64,000 bases of DNA from JAJDTR01 sp965220415 (GCA_965220415.1 OZ244829.1:5580001-5644000), one strand, 5' to 3'. Shown: positions 44,301 to 53,044, counted from the first letter of the stretch. The notes: generated from the sequence alone by a model not told the origin. A program made the numbers and translations.

Positions 44301-45765
44301 GGCTATCCGTTCTGAACCCGCCATCGATTTCGCTGGAAAGATAGTAAGCGTCAAAAGCGACCTCTGGTCCATCAAGTTCAATCATCATTTCGTACCGATC
44401 CAGCGGCAAGCTCATGTCACCACCATTCCACAGCCAAACGACGATAGAGGAAAGATCCGGATAAACCGGATGCTGCTGCTGAGAATCAACAATCAACGTG
44501 GCACCTTCCCAGGGACCCTTCGGGATGTCGAATGTGTCCACCTGACCGGGCGGCACCCACTCAAAATCTACAGTTTCTCCCGGATTTGTTCCCGGCACTT
44601 TCACCCGCACAGAGATGGAATCCTTGGATGAATACCAGATGATTGTATAGACAGTGGCGTCGTTGAAATCCGGCACCGGAATCAGCTTTGGATAGTTGTC
44701 TCCCTCCGGAGGCAATAGAACTCCTCCGGCATGGATTGTACTCTCTCCCCTGTTCCCGGCGCTCGCAACAATCGCCCTGCCGGATGTTTCTTCAACAAGT
44801 TGGTTTAACCCTTGTTCCAATAGCGTTCGTCCATCATGTGGGCCTATTTGGTATGCAAAACTCATGTTTACTACTGCCGGTTTTCCAAGCGATTCCGCTT
44901 TTTCAAAGATATAGCGCGCCGCATCCAACACCTCATTCTCGAACAGGTGTGATTTAACTACGATTATGTCAGCTTCCGGCGCCATTCCCACGAATCTTGG
45001 AGCGGAGCGTTGCGGGCCCGTACCCCTGCCATTACCGGCGGCTATTGAAGCGATATGGGTGCCGTGTCCATCGTAATCGTTCTGATTTGGTGTACCCTCA
45101 TTAATCTGCATCTGCGTCCATTCTGTTCCATACCCAAAGTCTTGAGGGGTTTGACCGGCCGCAGTTTGCGTCTGATCCCAGATCCACAGAATTCTCGAAC
45201 TGCCGTCCGGATTCTTAAAATCTTCGTGAGCCCAATCAATGCCGGTATCGATTATGCCGACAACGACATCCTTCCCGGTATAAGTGGGATTACTTTCCCA
45301 CACCTGACTCGCACCGGTAGCTATAGCGCTTCTATCCAGTGCAGGGGCAGCCAATCGAGCCCGACGGGCAGCATGAATATAGGTCACATTCCGCATCATG
45401 ACGATGTCTGGAAGTAAATCAATCGGGAGCTCGGTTGTGACCAAAAAGCCGTGCCAATGATCGTTCAGTCTAATAACCGATTGTAACTCCACGCCGAGAG
45501 TGCGAAGTGTGTGCGGCGAGTCCGACATTAAAAGCATCGCTTTGATTACATCCGTACCATACCGTTCAGAATACTGGATGAACGGGGAAGCATAATCCTT
45601 CTGAAGAGAGCCAGCGTGTCTCATAACAAGCGGCTTTAATACGGAGTCTAGTTTGTGAAGCGAGGTTTGGATTCCCGGATCCTGAAAGGGCTGGGAAATA
45701 CCCTCAAAACAGCAGGTTGTACCTACGATGATGATGCAAAATATAAGGGTTAATTTTCGTGGCAT
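41311..45765 (-). CDS. Subtilisin-like serine protease with Fn3, FG-GAP repeats and FlgD-like C-terminus
   Basis: 1484 residues from ATG 45765 (GGAG upstream); GTG 45801 is in frame but precedes the signal peptide MPRKLTLIFCIIIVG. The S8 protease domain has the triad Asp173 (IIDTGID), His234 (GHGTHIAS) and Ser593 (RGSSAAAAH). Then two fibronectin type III-like modules (about 650-860), about eight FG-GAP/VCBS units of the type GDLDGDGxLEIVVG with GWPQ spacers (about 865-1310), and a C-terminal FlgD-like Ig module ending LTRRLVILK, which resembles type IX-type sorting ends. Secreted or surface protease for large proteins. It does not carry the WGxIK tail. Confidence 0.9.
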   Translation of the reverse strand: MPRKLTLIFCIIIVGTTCCFEGISQPFQDPGIQTSLHKLDSVLKPLVMRHAGSLQKDYASPFIQYSERYGTDVIKAMLLMSDSPHTLRTLGVELQSVIRLNDHWHGFLVTTELPIDLLPDIVMMRNVTYIHAARRARLAAPALDRSAIATGASQVWESNPTYTGKDVVVGIIDTGIDWAHEDFKNPDGSSRILWIWDQTQTAAGQTPQDFGYGTEWTQMQINEGTPNQNDYDGHGTHIASIAAGNGRGTGPQRSAPRFVGMAPEADIIVVKSHLFENEVLDAARYIFEKAESLGKPAVVNMSFAYQIGPHDGRTLLEQGLNQLVEETSGRAIVASAGNRGESTIHAGGVLLPPEGDNYPKLIPVPDFNDATVYTIIWYSSKDSISVRVKVPGTNPGETVDFEWVPPGQVDTFDIPKGPWEGATLIVDSQQQHPVYPDLSSIVVWLWNGGDMSLPLDRYEMMIELDGPEVAFDAYYLSSEIDGGFRTDSPDPWLIPGDANKTIGMPSTARGAISVTSYVTRNDWVDSFGFVRAVDATVGEISSISSVGPSRDDKEKPNLAAPGEMIAGALAGRSWGYPPLVLEDQSHIALRGSSAAAAHVTGAVALLLQQEPARTVVDLQRLLMERAVDSGDPGWDSYWGAGQLNILASLDVPAVPQGFTAVSEDRAVSLSWMANVEPNIAGYRLHISDQVFDLGNVETLRLTDLQNGVPIVVALSAFNTAGNESAKTRPLIVIPTANPGGEDTTSPTPPTGVITTPADGIVAVSWNANPEPDVAGYLVFFGDTPGEYFAFFEVQDGTSLRVSGAENDVVLYVVVSAYDSSGNVSEFSEEVEVTPTAQDSTFIPDQEGWPFQTESEVFSSPVLVDLDGDGTLEIIVGSKDGLLQVWNHDGSSVAGWPQETDGELIATPSVGDLDADGSLEIVLPVERRVYIFRPDGTPFNSEWPKRFKSRIIAAVTLADLDKDFDKEIIIVTKTDGVHVLHHDGDDLDGWPQEIEDYGLTPAAVGDLNRDASLELVVATSGANVYAWEADGTALEGWPIEPRPGTGANAPPVLADLNSDGILEIILMFRNGSIYVLSQKGEIRDGWPQRIGYTPYAAPAVGDLNGDGQLEIIAGDLGTSSIVALNEDGTLAPGWPISIFGSTVTSIPVLGDINGDDEVEVVVATNWGSFFGQLHAFSSDGIELDGWPLITTGNLQSSPAIGDLDNDGDVEICIGSLRAPSQGEFIPGSFYIWDLEGQSTDAPIEWGMFQANPEHTGVYVNNLPASNVLSGFSGTREFNQIRLNWTTQGEYGNLGWRIYRSETPDGELTPLIDPYRSTIDRPVEVLVKGRGYSNAERDYVFFDEDTSPLKTYSYYLENRGLLGRISLSPIVTVEGLKAVTIGGLKTELYQSFPNPGNPETWLPFALGNTARVTVAIRNTSGELVRELDLGERPEGLYSTKSNAGYWDGRNKLGETVASGIYYYTFTISDRNGSDARELTRRLVILK

Positions 45766-45822
45766 AAGGAATTTTTCTCCGAAAAAGTTATGTGGGCACA
45801 CGACATTATCATTTGATTGGAC

Positions 45823-46155
45823 GTAACTGTTTAGTGCATAGTTTGGTTCGTCGTATTACAGTTCGTCGCGCGACCGGTCTGGGCATGTATGCCCCCGATT
45901 AGCCGGAATTAGCATTGTATTTTCCTACTCGGCGCGTTCCCTGGCCCCGCTCGGTCTGGATTGGAAAATCCAGACCGATGGGCTAAACAATTACGGTAAC
46001 TGTTTAGTCTATCAATCTGTTTTGGGAATCTTGGTTCGTCGTGCCGCAGTTTAATCTCTGTTCCTACACCATAATCGTAATGTAGGAGCGATCTCCAGGT
46101 CGCGATTTCCTATTGGCGCGTAAGTTCCAAACTGAACTAAACAACTACCTATTAC
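45823..46155 (-). mobile_element. Composite of two GTAA-ended (IS66-type) elements with 8-bp target duplication
   Basis: 45823-45994 is an inverted copy of the 25009 element; a second unit begins with GTAACTGTTTAGTC at 45996 and ends near 46155. GATTGGAC flanks the whole at 45815-45822 and 46156-46163. The inner unit includes TGTAGGAGCGATCTCC without a 35-bp insertion. The remaining part up to 46300 holds no recognisable gene. Confidence 0.7.
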
Positions 46156-46301
46156 GATTGGACTAAGCTGGACGATCACCTGAAATTATATCACACACCC
46201 GTCAATCTATCAAGCGGTGTGATAAGCGCTGCTGAATCTTTATGACAGGTACGATTTGTATCCTTTCAACAACTCTACTCGGAATTCTCCAAAGGTCTTT
46301 C

Positions 46302-46330
46302 GTGACTTCCGGCAATGCCTGTGGTATAAT
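46302..46330 (+). promoter_or_regulatory. Extended -10 promoter for glnS
   Basis: GTGACT at 46302-46307, 17 bp spacer, TATAAT at 46325-46330 with a TG one base upstream (extended -10). It lies about 140 bp before the glnS start. Confidence 0.55.
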
Positions 46331-46471
46331 GTTGTGCGACCTGACGCCTACCTGAAAACGTAAAAAAACTGACAAACCGAATTACCTAACCCTTTTCAAA
46401 GGATTTAGTTCCGACTCGTTCAATTCACAGACTTGAACGAGACGCTTCATGCGACCAAGAGGAGAGAATTA

Positions 46472-48226
46472 ATGACTAATGAAACGACCGCAGGAGGGGG
46501 TGGGGTTGACAACAAAGTCGACTCTGTTATTTCGTCTGCGGCGCCCACTGACTTTATTCGGCAAATAATCGAGGAGGATTTGAGAACCGATAAACACGGC
46601 GGTCGAGTGCATACGCGATTCCCACCGGAACCGAACGGCTACATACACCTTGGCAGCGCGAAAGCTATTTGTATCAATTTCGGTATCGCGGAAGATTACG
46701 AGGGACTCTATAACCTACGATTCGATGACACCAATCCCACCAAGGAAGATGTCGAGTATGTGGAATCAATTAAAGAAGACATTCGATGGCTCGGTTTCGA
46801 TTGGGAAAAGAGAGAGTTCTACGCGTCCGACTACTTTGAGCAACTCTATCAATATGCCGTACAGCTAATAAAAAAGGGCGTAGCCTATGTTTGTGACTTG
46901 ACGGCTGAAGAGATTAGTTACGGAAAATATCGGGGTACCTTAACCGAACCGGGAGTGGATAGCCCATTTCGCGACCGATCCGTCGAAGAGAACCTAGACC
47001 TCTTCGAGCGCATGAGAGCAGGCGAGTTCGAAGAGGGGTCCCGCACGCTTCGAGCAAAAATCGACATGGCATCTCCGAACTTGGTCATGCGCGATCCCGT
47101 CATGTATCGAATCCTTTACGCGACACATCATAACACGGGCGATGAGTGGTGCATCTATCCCATGTACGACTTCACGCACTGTATTTCCGACTCTATCGAA
47201 GGTATTACACACTCTCTGTGTTCTCTTGAATTTGAAATCAATCGTCCCCTTTACGACTGGTTCCTCGACCAGTTGGACATCTATCATCCGCAGCAGATTG
47301 AGTTCGCGAAGTTGTATCTTACCAACACCGTTCTCGGCAAGCGAAAGTTGATTCAGTTAGTAGAAGATGGGCACGTTGATGGGTGGGACGATCCACGAAT
47401 GCCAACGTTGGCGGGATTACGACGCGGTGGCTACACACCGGAGTCTATCCGTGACTTCTGCAAGCGGATCGGAATTGCGAAAGCCGATAATCTGGTCGAG
47501 ATTTCATTGCTGGAATACTGCCTTCGTCAGGACCTCAACAAGCGAGCGCTGCGCGTCATGGGGGTGTTGGATCCACTTAAAGTCATCATCGACAACTATC
47601 CGGAAGAAAAGGTCGAATTCCTGGAGGCTGAAAACAACCCGGAAGACGCGGCGATGGGAGGGCGTGAAATACCCTTCTCGCGAGAACTTTATATTGAACG
47701 CGAGGACTTCATGGAGGATCCGCCAAGGAAGTATTTCCGTCTCGCGCCGGGGCGGGAGGTGCGTCTCAAACATGCTTATTACGTCAAATGCGAGCGTGTG
47801 GTCAAGGATGAAAACACAGGCGAGATCGCCGAAGTCCACTGCACCTACGACCCAACCACGCGCGGAGGGTGGTCTGAAGATGGCCGTAAGGTGCGCGGTA
47901 CGCTGCATTGGGTCTCTGCACCCCATGCGATTGAGGCTGAAGTACGCTTATATGAACACTTGTTCACCAAGGAGAATCTTAACGACGTGGAGGAGGGACG
48001 CGAGTTTACGGATTATCTCAACCCCAATTCGCTGCAGATACTGAATGCCGCCAGAGTTGAGCCTAGTCTTGCGGATGCAGCGCTCGGCAGCTACTACCAA
48101 TTCCTACGAAAAGGTTATTTTTGTGTAGATCCCGACTCTTCCGACAATAAATTGGTGTTCAATCGGACGGTAACATTGCGAGATACTTGGGCAAAAATTC
48201 AGAAAACGCAAAAAAACTCTTCATAA
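46472..48226 (+). CDS. glnS: Glutaminyl-tRNA synthetase
   Basis: 584 residues from ATG 46472 (AGAGGAGAG upstream); TTG 46433 is in frame but unlikely. Class I features: PPEPNGYIHLGSAK with the HIGH-type HLGS at 59-62, the GlnRS-specific FDDTNPTKED, and the KMSKS equivalent as LGKRKLIQLV. The C-terminal beta-barrel anticodon domains are complete. Charges tRNA-Gln with glutamine directly, so this organism need not rely on GatCAB for Gln-tRNA. Followed by gltX after a repeat-filled gap. Confidence 0.96.
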   Translation: MTNETTAGGGGVDNKVDSVISSAAPTDFIRQIIEEDLRTDKHGGRVHTRFPPEPNGYIHLGSAKAICINFGIAEDYEGLYNLRFDDTNPTKEDVEYVESIKEDIRWLGFDWEKREFYASDYFEQLYQYAVQLIKKGVAYVCDLTAEEISYGKYRGTLTEPGVDSPFRDRSVEENLDLFERMRAGEFEEGSRTLRAKIDMASPNLVMRDPVMYRILYATHHNTGDEWCIYPMYDFTHCISDSIEGITHSLCSLEFEINRPLYDWFLDQLDIYHPQQIEFAKLYLTNTVLGKRKLIQLVEDGHVDGWDDPRMPTLAGLRRGGYTPESIRDFCKRIGIAKADNLVEISLLEYCLRQDLNKRALRVMGVLDPLKVIIDNYPEEKVEFLEAENNPEDAAMGGREIPFSRELYIEREDFMEDPPRKYFRLAPGREVRLKHAYYVKCERVVKDENTGEIAEVHCTYDPTTRGGWSEDGRKVRGTLHWVSAPHAIEAEVRLYEHLFTKENLNDVEEGREFTDYLNPNSLQILNAARVEPSLADAALGSYYQFLRKGYFCVDPDSSDNKLVFNRTVTLRDTWAKIQKTQKNSS

Positions 48227-48238
48227 GCTACAGACGGT

Positions 48239-48380
48239 TTAGAGCCTATTTGAAAAGTACATTTGTAGGGTGGGATCAAGCGAATGGATAGTGAGTGCGA
48301 TAGGAATCCCCTGCGCACCAGCCTTTGACAGCGCCAGCGGGGATCAAGCGACTGATTAAGGAGCGCGATAGAGATCCCAC
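48239..48380 (+). mobile_element. GAGCCTG-type miniature element, 5' part, with two 35-bp insertions
   Basis: Left terminus TTAGAGCCTATTTGAAAAG, then TACATTTGTAGGGTG as in the complete copies. 35-bp elements interrupt it at 48276-48310 (inside the GGGTGCGCAC hairpin) and 48344-48378 (inside the CCAGCGGGG hairpin, before ACAGGT). The right terminus is not found. It begins 13 bp after the glnS stop. Confidence 0.75.
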
Positions 48381-48476
48381 AGGTTAGTTAATATCAAGAA
48401 CCGCTTGAGACTTTTTCAATGGTCAACCCAAAAGACCATATGGTTAAAACCTCCCCAGCTTTTCTCCTATGCTTGA

Positions 48477-48505
48477 TTGACACCGTCCGTTATACCGTCT
48501 AAATG
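48477..48505 (+). promoter_or_regulatory. Putative promoter for gltX
   Basis: TTGACA at 48477-48482, 17 bp spacer, TAAATG at 48500-48505. The -10 box is weak; it lies 54 bp upstream of the start codon. Confidence 0.4.
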
Positions 48506-48558
48506 TACAAAGTCGAGCTCAGGATTCATACAGAAGAAAGGAGTTTATTTCGATTATT

Positions 48559-50046
48559 ATGATGGAAGATTCACCGGTTAGAGTGCGTTTTGCGCCTTCA
48601 CCAACAGGATTCCTGCACATCGGATCGGCGAGAACGGCACTATTCAACTGGCTGTTCGCGAGACATCATGGCGGGACATTTATTCTGCGGATTGACGACA
48701 CCGACGAACAGCGATCGACCGAAGAATCGATGCGCGAAATCTACGATTCGCTAAAGTGGCTTGGCCTTGAGTGGGATGAAGGCGAAACTGTTGGTGGTCC
48801 GCATTCGCCCTACATTCAATCCGAACGAAGAGAAATTTACGGAAAATATGTGAGACAACTGCTGGATAACGGCAACGCCTATCGCTGCTACTGCACACCG
48901 GAAGAATTGGCAGAGATGCGCGAGGTCGCAAAGGCAGAAAAACGAAATCAGACCTATACAGGTAAATGCCGGAATTTGACAGCGTCGGACCGTCGGAGAT
49001 TGGAAGCAGAAGGACGCAGACCGGTTGTGCGACTCAAAGTTCCCCCGGAGCCGATTGCGGTGGAAGACCTGATTCTTGGCGAGATGCGCGTTGAAGCGGA
49101 CGCACTGCAAGATGAGGTGATTGTGAAATCAAACGGATCTCCACTTTACAATCTGACATCGACGGTTGACGATTTGGAAATGGAGATTACGCACGTTATC
49201 CGGGGTGCGGATCACATCAACAATACGTCAAAGCAGGTATTGATATGTCGGGCACTGGGCATGCAGCCACCTCAATTTGCGCATGTTCCACTTGTTCTGA
49301 ATAGCGCAAAGGGTGAAAAACTCAGTAAGCGGCGTCACGGAGATCTGGTCTCTGTCGGAAAGTACCGGCAGGATGGGTACCTTCCGCAAGCGGCGATCAA
49401 CTTTTTGGTGCGGCTTGGTTGGTCTTATGATGATAAAACGGAAATCTTCTCAATTGACGAACTCATAGAAAAATTCGACTTGGGACGGGTTGGAAAGGCC
49501 AACAGTGTCTTCGACATCCAGAAATTGCAATGGTTAAACGGACGCTACATTATGGACATGGACATCGCGGCGCGAACCGATGCCGTGATTCCTTTCCTTC
49601 AACAGGAGGGATTATTATTGAAGACTAATCTTACGCCGGACCGCAGGGTATGGCTAGAGAAAATTGTTGAATCGGTCGGAGATCGGTTGACGACGCTGGC
49701 GGACATCCTCCCGCAGACGAGCTATTTCTTCGTTGACGACTTTGAGTATGACCCAAAGGCGGTTAAGAAATGGTGGAAAAAGGGTTCAGTTCTTGAGATA
49801 CTGGGTGGCTTGCGCGATGTGATGGCGCCCCTCAAGTCGTTCAATCTTGAGGAGGTTGAATCCGCAATCTGGGGATATACCGACGCAAACGGGGTCAAGC
49901 GCGTTCAAGCCATGCAACCTTTGCGCATCGCCCTTACCGGGGTTTCTTTTGGTCCGGGCCTATTTGAAATCATCACCCTGCTAGGCAGGGACACGGTGAT
50001 GCAAAGACTTGACCGCGCAATATGTCATGTGAATGGAGGTGCGTGA
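48559..50046 (+). CDS. gltX: Glutamyl-tRNA synthetase
   Basis: 495 residues. Two adjacent ATGs (48559, 48562) with AAGGAG 12-15 nt upstream. HIGH-type motif in APSPTGFLHIGSAR (HIGS at 20-23), KMSKS equivalent KLSKR at 254-258, and the GluRS catalytic insert. The C-terminal anticodon-binding helical cage is present. Length and pattern are normal for a bacterial GluRS. Its stop overlaps the start of the antiporter gene (TGATG), so the two are translationally coupled. Confidence 0.96.
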   Translation: MMEDSPVRVRFAPSPTGFLHIGSARTALFNWLFARHHGGTFILRIDDTDEQRSTEESMREIYDSLKWLGLEWDEGETVGGPHSPYIQSERREIYGKYVRQLLDNGNAYRCYCTPEELAEMREVAKAEKRNQTYTGKCRNLTASDRRRLEAEGRRPVVRLKVPPEPIAVEDLILGEMRVEADALQDEVIVKSNGSPLYNLTSTVDDLEMEITHVIRGADHINNTSKQVLICRALGMQPPQFAHVPLVLNSAKGEKLSKRRHGDLVSVGKYRQDGYLPQAAINFLVRLGWSYDDKTEIFSIDELIEKFDLGRVGKANSVFDIQKLQWLNGRYIMDMDIAARTDAVIPFLQQEGLLLKTNLTPDRRVWLEKIVESVGDRLTTLADILPQTSYFFVDDFEYDPKAVKKWWKKGSVLEILGGLRDVMAPLKSFNLEEVESAIWGYTDANGVKRVQAMQPLRIALTGVSFGPGLFEIITLLGRDTVMQRLDRAICHVNGGA

Positions 50047-51062
50047 TGGAACAGTGGATTCACCACATCATTCAAGGCCTGCCTTTGTACGGCCTTTTCA
50101 TTATCATCGTTGTTACCCTCTACACCCTAGGCAAGGGCGCGGACTGGCTGGTAGAGGAAGCCGTGATCCTGTCCGTTCGCTGGGGCGTTCCCAAAGTGCT
50201 CATTGGCGCGACTATCGTAAGTTTGGGTACCACCACTCCTGAAGCTGCCGTCTCGGTATTGGCAGCCATCAAAGGTAACCCGGATTTCGCACTCGGAAAT
50301 GCGGTTGGGTCAATTATCTGTGACACGGGGTTAATACTTGGAACCGCCGCCTTAATCGCTCCCCTGCCGCTTAACCGAAGGATTGTCAACCGTCAAGGCT
50401 GGTTGCAACTCGGTGCTGGGGTTCTCTTGGTTGTCTCCTGTCTTTTTGTCGGCACAGAGGGAAGGCATCTGCCGCAAATCATGGGTTTCGTGTTCCTGGT
50501 GCTCCTAATCGCCTATATGTGGCAGTCGATTCGGTGGTCTCGCGATGTGGATCAAGATGCGGTCGCCGATGAGGTGGAATCGGTCGAGGGCAATGCAAAC
50601 GCATTTTTCGTGGTCCTCAAGCTGGTGTTCGCCATTGCAGTCGTAGTCGCCTCCTCATGGATTCTTATCCCTGCTGCGAAAGAGACCGCCATACGACTAC
50701 ACGTTCCCCAAAGTATCATCGCCGCCTCCATTGTAGCATTAGGCACGTCGCTGCCGGAATTTGTCACGGCAGTCACCGCCGCGAGAAGGGGACACGGTGA
50801 ATTGGCAGTCGGGAACGTCATCGGTGCTGACATTCTTAATGTACTCTTTGTCGCTGGTGTATCTTCTGCTGTCACACCTGGAGGTCTGGTTGCCGCTCCC
50901 CATTTCTTCTTCATTCTCTTCCCGACAATGCTGTTTATTTTGGTTGTCTTTCGAATTGGCATCTTCACCTCTGGTGATACGTTGAAACGACCTTTTGGCG
51001 TTGTGCTGATTGCCGCGTATATCGCCGTGATGGTCGTGAGTTACGTGTTCCGATCGCCGTGA
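50046..51062 (+). CDS. Calcium/sodium antiporter (CaCA superfamily, YrbG type)
   Basis: 338 residues from ATG 50046, which shares its A with the gltX stop (TGATG). About ten membrane segments. The two inverted alpha-repeats are diagnostic: GATIVSLGTTTPEAAVSV ... GNAVGSIICDTG and ASIVALGTSLPEFVTAVTAA ... GNVIGADILNVLFV; the Glu in each T/S-PE motif is an ion ligand. A hydrophilic loop (VDQDAVADEVESVEGN) divides the halves. Inner-membrane exchange of Na+ for Ca2+ is likely. The gltX-antiporter link has no known functional reason. Confidence 0.92.
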   Translation: MEQWIHHIIQGLPLYGLFIIIVVTLYTLGKGADWLVEEAVILSVRWGVPKVLIGATIVSLGTTTPEAAVSVLAAIKGNPDFALGNAVGSIICDTGLILGTAALIAPLPLNRRIVNRQGWLQLGAGVLLVVSCLFVGTEGRHLPQIMGFVFLVLLIAYMWQSIRWSRDVDQDAVADEVESVEGNANAFFVVLKLVFAIAVVVASSWILIPAAKETAIRLHVPQSIIAASIVALGTSLPEFVTAVTAARRGHGELAVGNVIGADILNVLFVAGVSSAVTPGGLVAAPHFFFILFPTMLFILVVFRIGIFTSGDTLKRPFGVVLIAAYIAVMVVSYVFRSP

Positions 51063-51108
51063 CATCTTTTGACCCGTTAGCATTAATTCCCTAATCAACT
51101 TCGGTCTC

Positions 51109-51310
51109 TTAAGAGCCTGCTTGAAAAGTACATTTGTAGGGTGCGCACTGCGCACCAGCCTCTAACAGCCCCAGCGTGGAATCAAGCGAGTGAATAACGA
51201 GTGCGATAGAGATCTTACAGGTGTACAACAATTCACGGCAGAAACATGAAAAACCACTCCTCAAATGGCAAAAAATGGGATTGGCACCTATTATTCAAAC
51301 AGGTTCTTAA
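51109..51310 (+). mobile_element. GAGCCTG-type miniature element, complete copy with a 35-bp insertion
   Basis: Left end TTAAGAGCCTGCTTGAAAAG and right end ATTCAAACAGGTTCTTAA, inverted; TTAA at both outer edges may be the target duplication. GGTGCGC-act-GCGCACC is intact, while the CCCC-agc-GGGG hairpin is interrupted at 51182-51216 by a 35-bp element followed by ACAGGTGTAC. Compare the uninterrupted copy at 22241. Confidence 0.8.
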
Positions 51311-51393
51311 GCGTATTCGTAGATTTCTTGTCGTTTGAACAGTACTGTCTTCAATCCTGCTACCCCAAGTTCAGAGGGGGCAAAAATGGAGAA

Positions 51394-51641
51394 CCCGTAG
51401 GGATCAAGTTAAGCGTTTCACGGTGCGGGTTGCACACTTTCAATGCTTCAATCTGTTGACATTCACGTAAACTTGGACGAAAGGATCCCCTTTAATTCAT
51501 CAGTCAGTCCGACTAACAAGCTGTGCGATGGCGCTCGTTCTCGTAGGGGCGGGGTTCCCCCGCCCGATAGGAACTAAAGTTAGTAATTTCACGAGGGAAT
51601 ATCCGGCGATACTAGACGAAATCTCTTAAATTGATTCGTAT
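51394..51641 (+). mobile_element. 248-bp miniature element with 18-bp target duplication (copy 2)
   Basis: Left end CCCGTAGGGATCAAGTTAAG; right end CTTAAATTGATTCGTAT. The flanks GGGGGCAAAAATGGAGAA (51376-51393) and GGGGGATAAAAATGGAGAA (51642-51660) are near-identical. Each flank holds a ribosome-binding G-run and an ATGGAGAA start, so the insertion duplicated the translation start of the DUF433 gene. Confidence 0.75.
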
Positions 51642-51652
51642 GGGGGATAAAA

Positions 51653-51883
51653 ATGGAGAAACTAGATCGAATTCAAATCAGTCCCAAAGTTTGCCTTGAT
51701 CAACCTGTAATTCGAGGTACGCGAATCACGTTAAGCGTGATTCTTAAAATGCTGGCAGGTGGCAAGTCGGTTGAAGATGTCATTAAAGCCTATCCGGAAT
51801 TAGAGGTTGATGATGTACAGCAGACGATGAGGTACGCTGCATGGGTAGTTTCGGATCGGCTTTCCACGACTCCATCAATGTAG
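51653..51883 (+). CDS. DUF433-family antitoxin-like protein
   Basis: 76 residues, ATG in the duplicated segment GGGGGATAAAAATGG. DUF433 pattern: RIQISPKVCLDQPVIRGTRITL, VILKMLAGGKSVEDVIKAYPEL, VDDVQQTMRYAAWVV, a short winged-helix-like DNA-binding fold commonly paired with DUF5615 PIN-like toxins. The partner follows directly and is broken by a stop codon. The original ribosome-binding site and ATG now lie 277 bp upstream, before the inserted element, where they open a four-codon frame (M-E-N-P-stop). Confidence 0.85.
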   Translation: MEKLDRIQISPKVCLDQPVIRGTRITLSVILKMLAGGKSVEDVIKAYPELEVDDVQQTMRYAAWVVSDRLSTTPSM

Positions 51884-51892
51884 GGATTCCGG

Positions 51893-52255
51893 ATGACTTC
51901 ACTCCGTTTTCTGAGAGATATGAAGCTTTCACCGGAGACTGTCGCTGATTTGCGCCAATAGGACTGGGTCATACTCCGAGTTTCACAGGTTTTGCCGATG
52001 GATACCGAAGATTCTGAAATCCTCAAGTTTGCCCGCCAACAAAACCGCGTTATTGTTACACAGGATTTGGACTTTTCCGAATTAGTGGCGTTGAGAGGGT
52101 ATGCAGGCCCCAGCTTGATTACCCTCCGCTTATTTGTCTCTGATCCCGAAACAATTACACGGACATTACGGGCGGTTATGCCTCAGATCGAAGAGGCGCT
52201 CATGGAAGGCTGCACTGTAAGCATTAATCATCAGACGGTACGCGTGCGCCGCTAA
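51893..52255 (+). pseudogene. DUF5615 PIN-like toxin, interrupted by an in-frame TAG
   Basis: From ATG 51893 the frame reads MTSLRFLRDMKLSPETVADLRQ, then TAG (51959-51961), then DWVILRVSQVLPMDTEDSEI and on to the stop at 52255. The part before the stop matches the start of DUF5615 (F-L-x-D-x-x-L-S-P) and the rest contains the PIN-like acidic motifs (DTEDSEILKFA, VIVTQDLDFSELV). TAG is a normal stop elsewhere here. An internal ATG (51992) could give an 87-residue product lacking the first acidic residue. Probably inactive. Confidence 0.8.
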
Positions 52256-52355
52256 CAGATCCAATAATTCAAGGTCCGGTTGGCAAATTGGTGCGATCCA
52301 TGAATCCGAAGGCTCCGTACTTCAGACAGAGATTGTGCGATAACCAGGGGAAGCA

Positions 52356-52931
52356 ATGAATATCCCAAGTATTCATCTCATTGGCGATAAATGGCAGGCT
52401 GGAACGTATGTCCTGCGGATTCACCTCAAAAAGGATACTTCATTACAATTCGGTCGCTTTAAGAAAGGCAAACTGATTTCGCTGCCCGCCGGGGACTATG
52501 CCTACGTCGGCTCCGCACTCTCAGAGAAGGGTGCCACCTCATTAGCGAGGCGGCTCGTCCGCCACGCAACACGAAGTGGTGACAAACGTCCACACCGTAT
52601 CCGAGGGGTTATGATTGAGCGATTTGCCGAATGCGGACTGGGCGATGGAAATCTTCTGCCGAAACGGGGTAAAACCTTGTTCTGGAATATTGATTTTCTC
52701 TTGGACTTGCATTTGGCGAAGATTGTGGGTTTCCTCGCAATCCGCTCACCTGAACGATTGGAGGATAGACTCGCCAAGTGGTTGGAGCAGGATTCACACA
52801 CGCAGGTAATTGAGCGTGGCTTGGGTGCGAACGATGTCCCGGGCAACACGCATCTGTTGCTTGTTTGCGCCGATGAGACGTGGTGGGGGTCACTCCCGGC
52901 AAAGCTTGCCAACATGACTGAAGATAGCTAA
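52356..52931 (+). CDS. DUF123 (GIY-YIG-like) protein
   Basis: 191 residues, ATG start with GGGGAAGC upstream. DUF123 signature: GTYVLRIHLKKD, LPAGDYAYVGSAL, LARRLVRHATR, WNIDFLLDL and DVPGNTHLLL. DUF123 domains are related to GIY-YIG nucleases and occur alone or fused to endonuclease III. The C-terminal W/G-rich segment (ADETWWGSLPAKL) is less conserved. Cytoplasmic; a nucleic-acid role is suggested only by family. Strand and spacing suggest an independent transcript. Confidence 0.8.
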   Translation: MNIPSIHLIGDKWQAGTYVLRIHLKKDTSLQFGRFKKGKLISLPAGDYAYVGSALSEKGATSLARRLVRHATRSGDKRPHRIRGVMIERFAECGLGDGNLLPKRGKTLFWNIDFLLDLHLAKIVGFLAIRSPERLEDRLAKWLEQDSHTQVIERGLGANDVPGNTHLLLVCADETWWGSLPAKLANMTEDS

Positions 52932-53044
52932 CAATTACAGCGTAACGCACAAGCCCGCTGTATCGGCATCATGAAATCGACCGAATTTGAGTTTCGAGAA
53001 CCGATCTATACTCCACGCTGCTGAGAATTGCTTATTTTGTAGGA

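Noticed and set aside
51893..52255. TAG recoding (readthrough, or selenocysteine/pyrrolysine-type) in the DUF5615 gene
   Set aside because: TAG ends many ordinary genes here, and pyrrolysine insertion would be unexpected at this non-catalytic position. Simple nonsense mutation is more likely.
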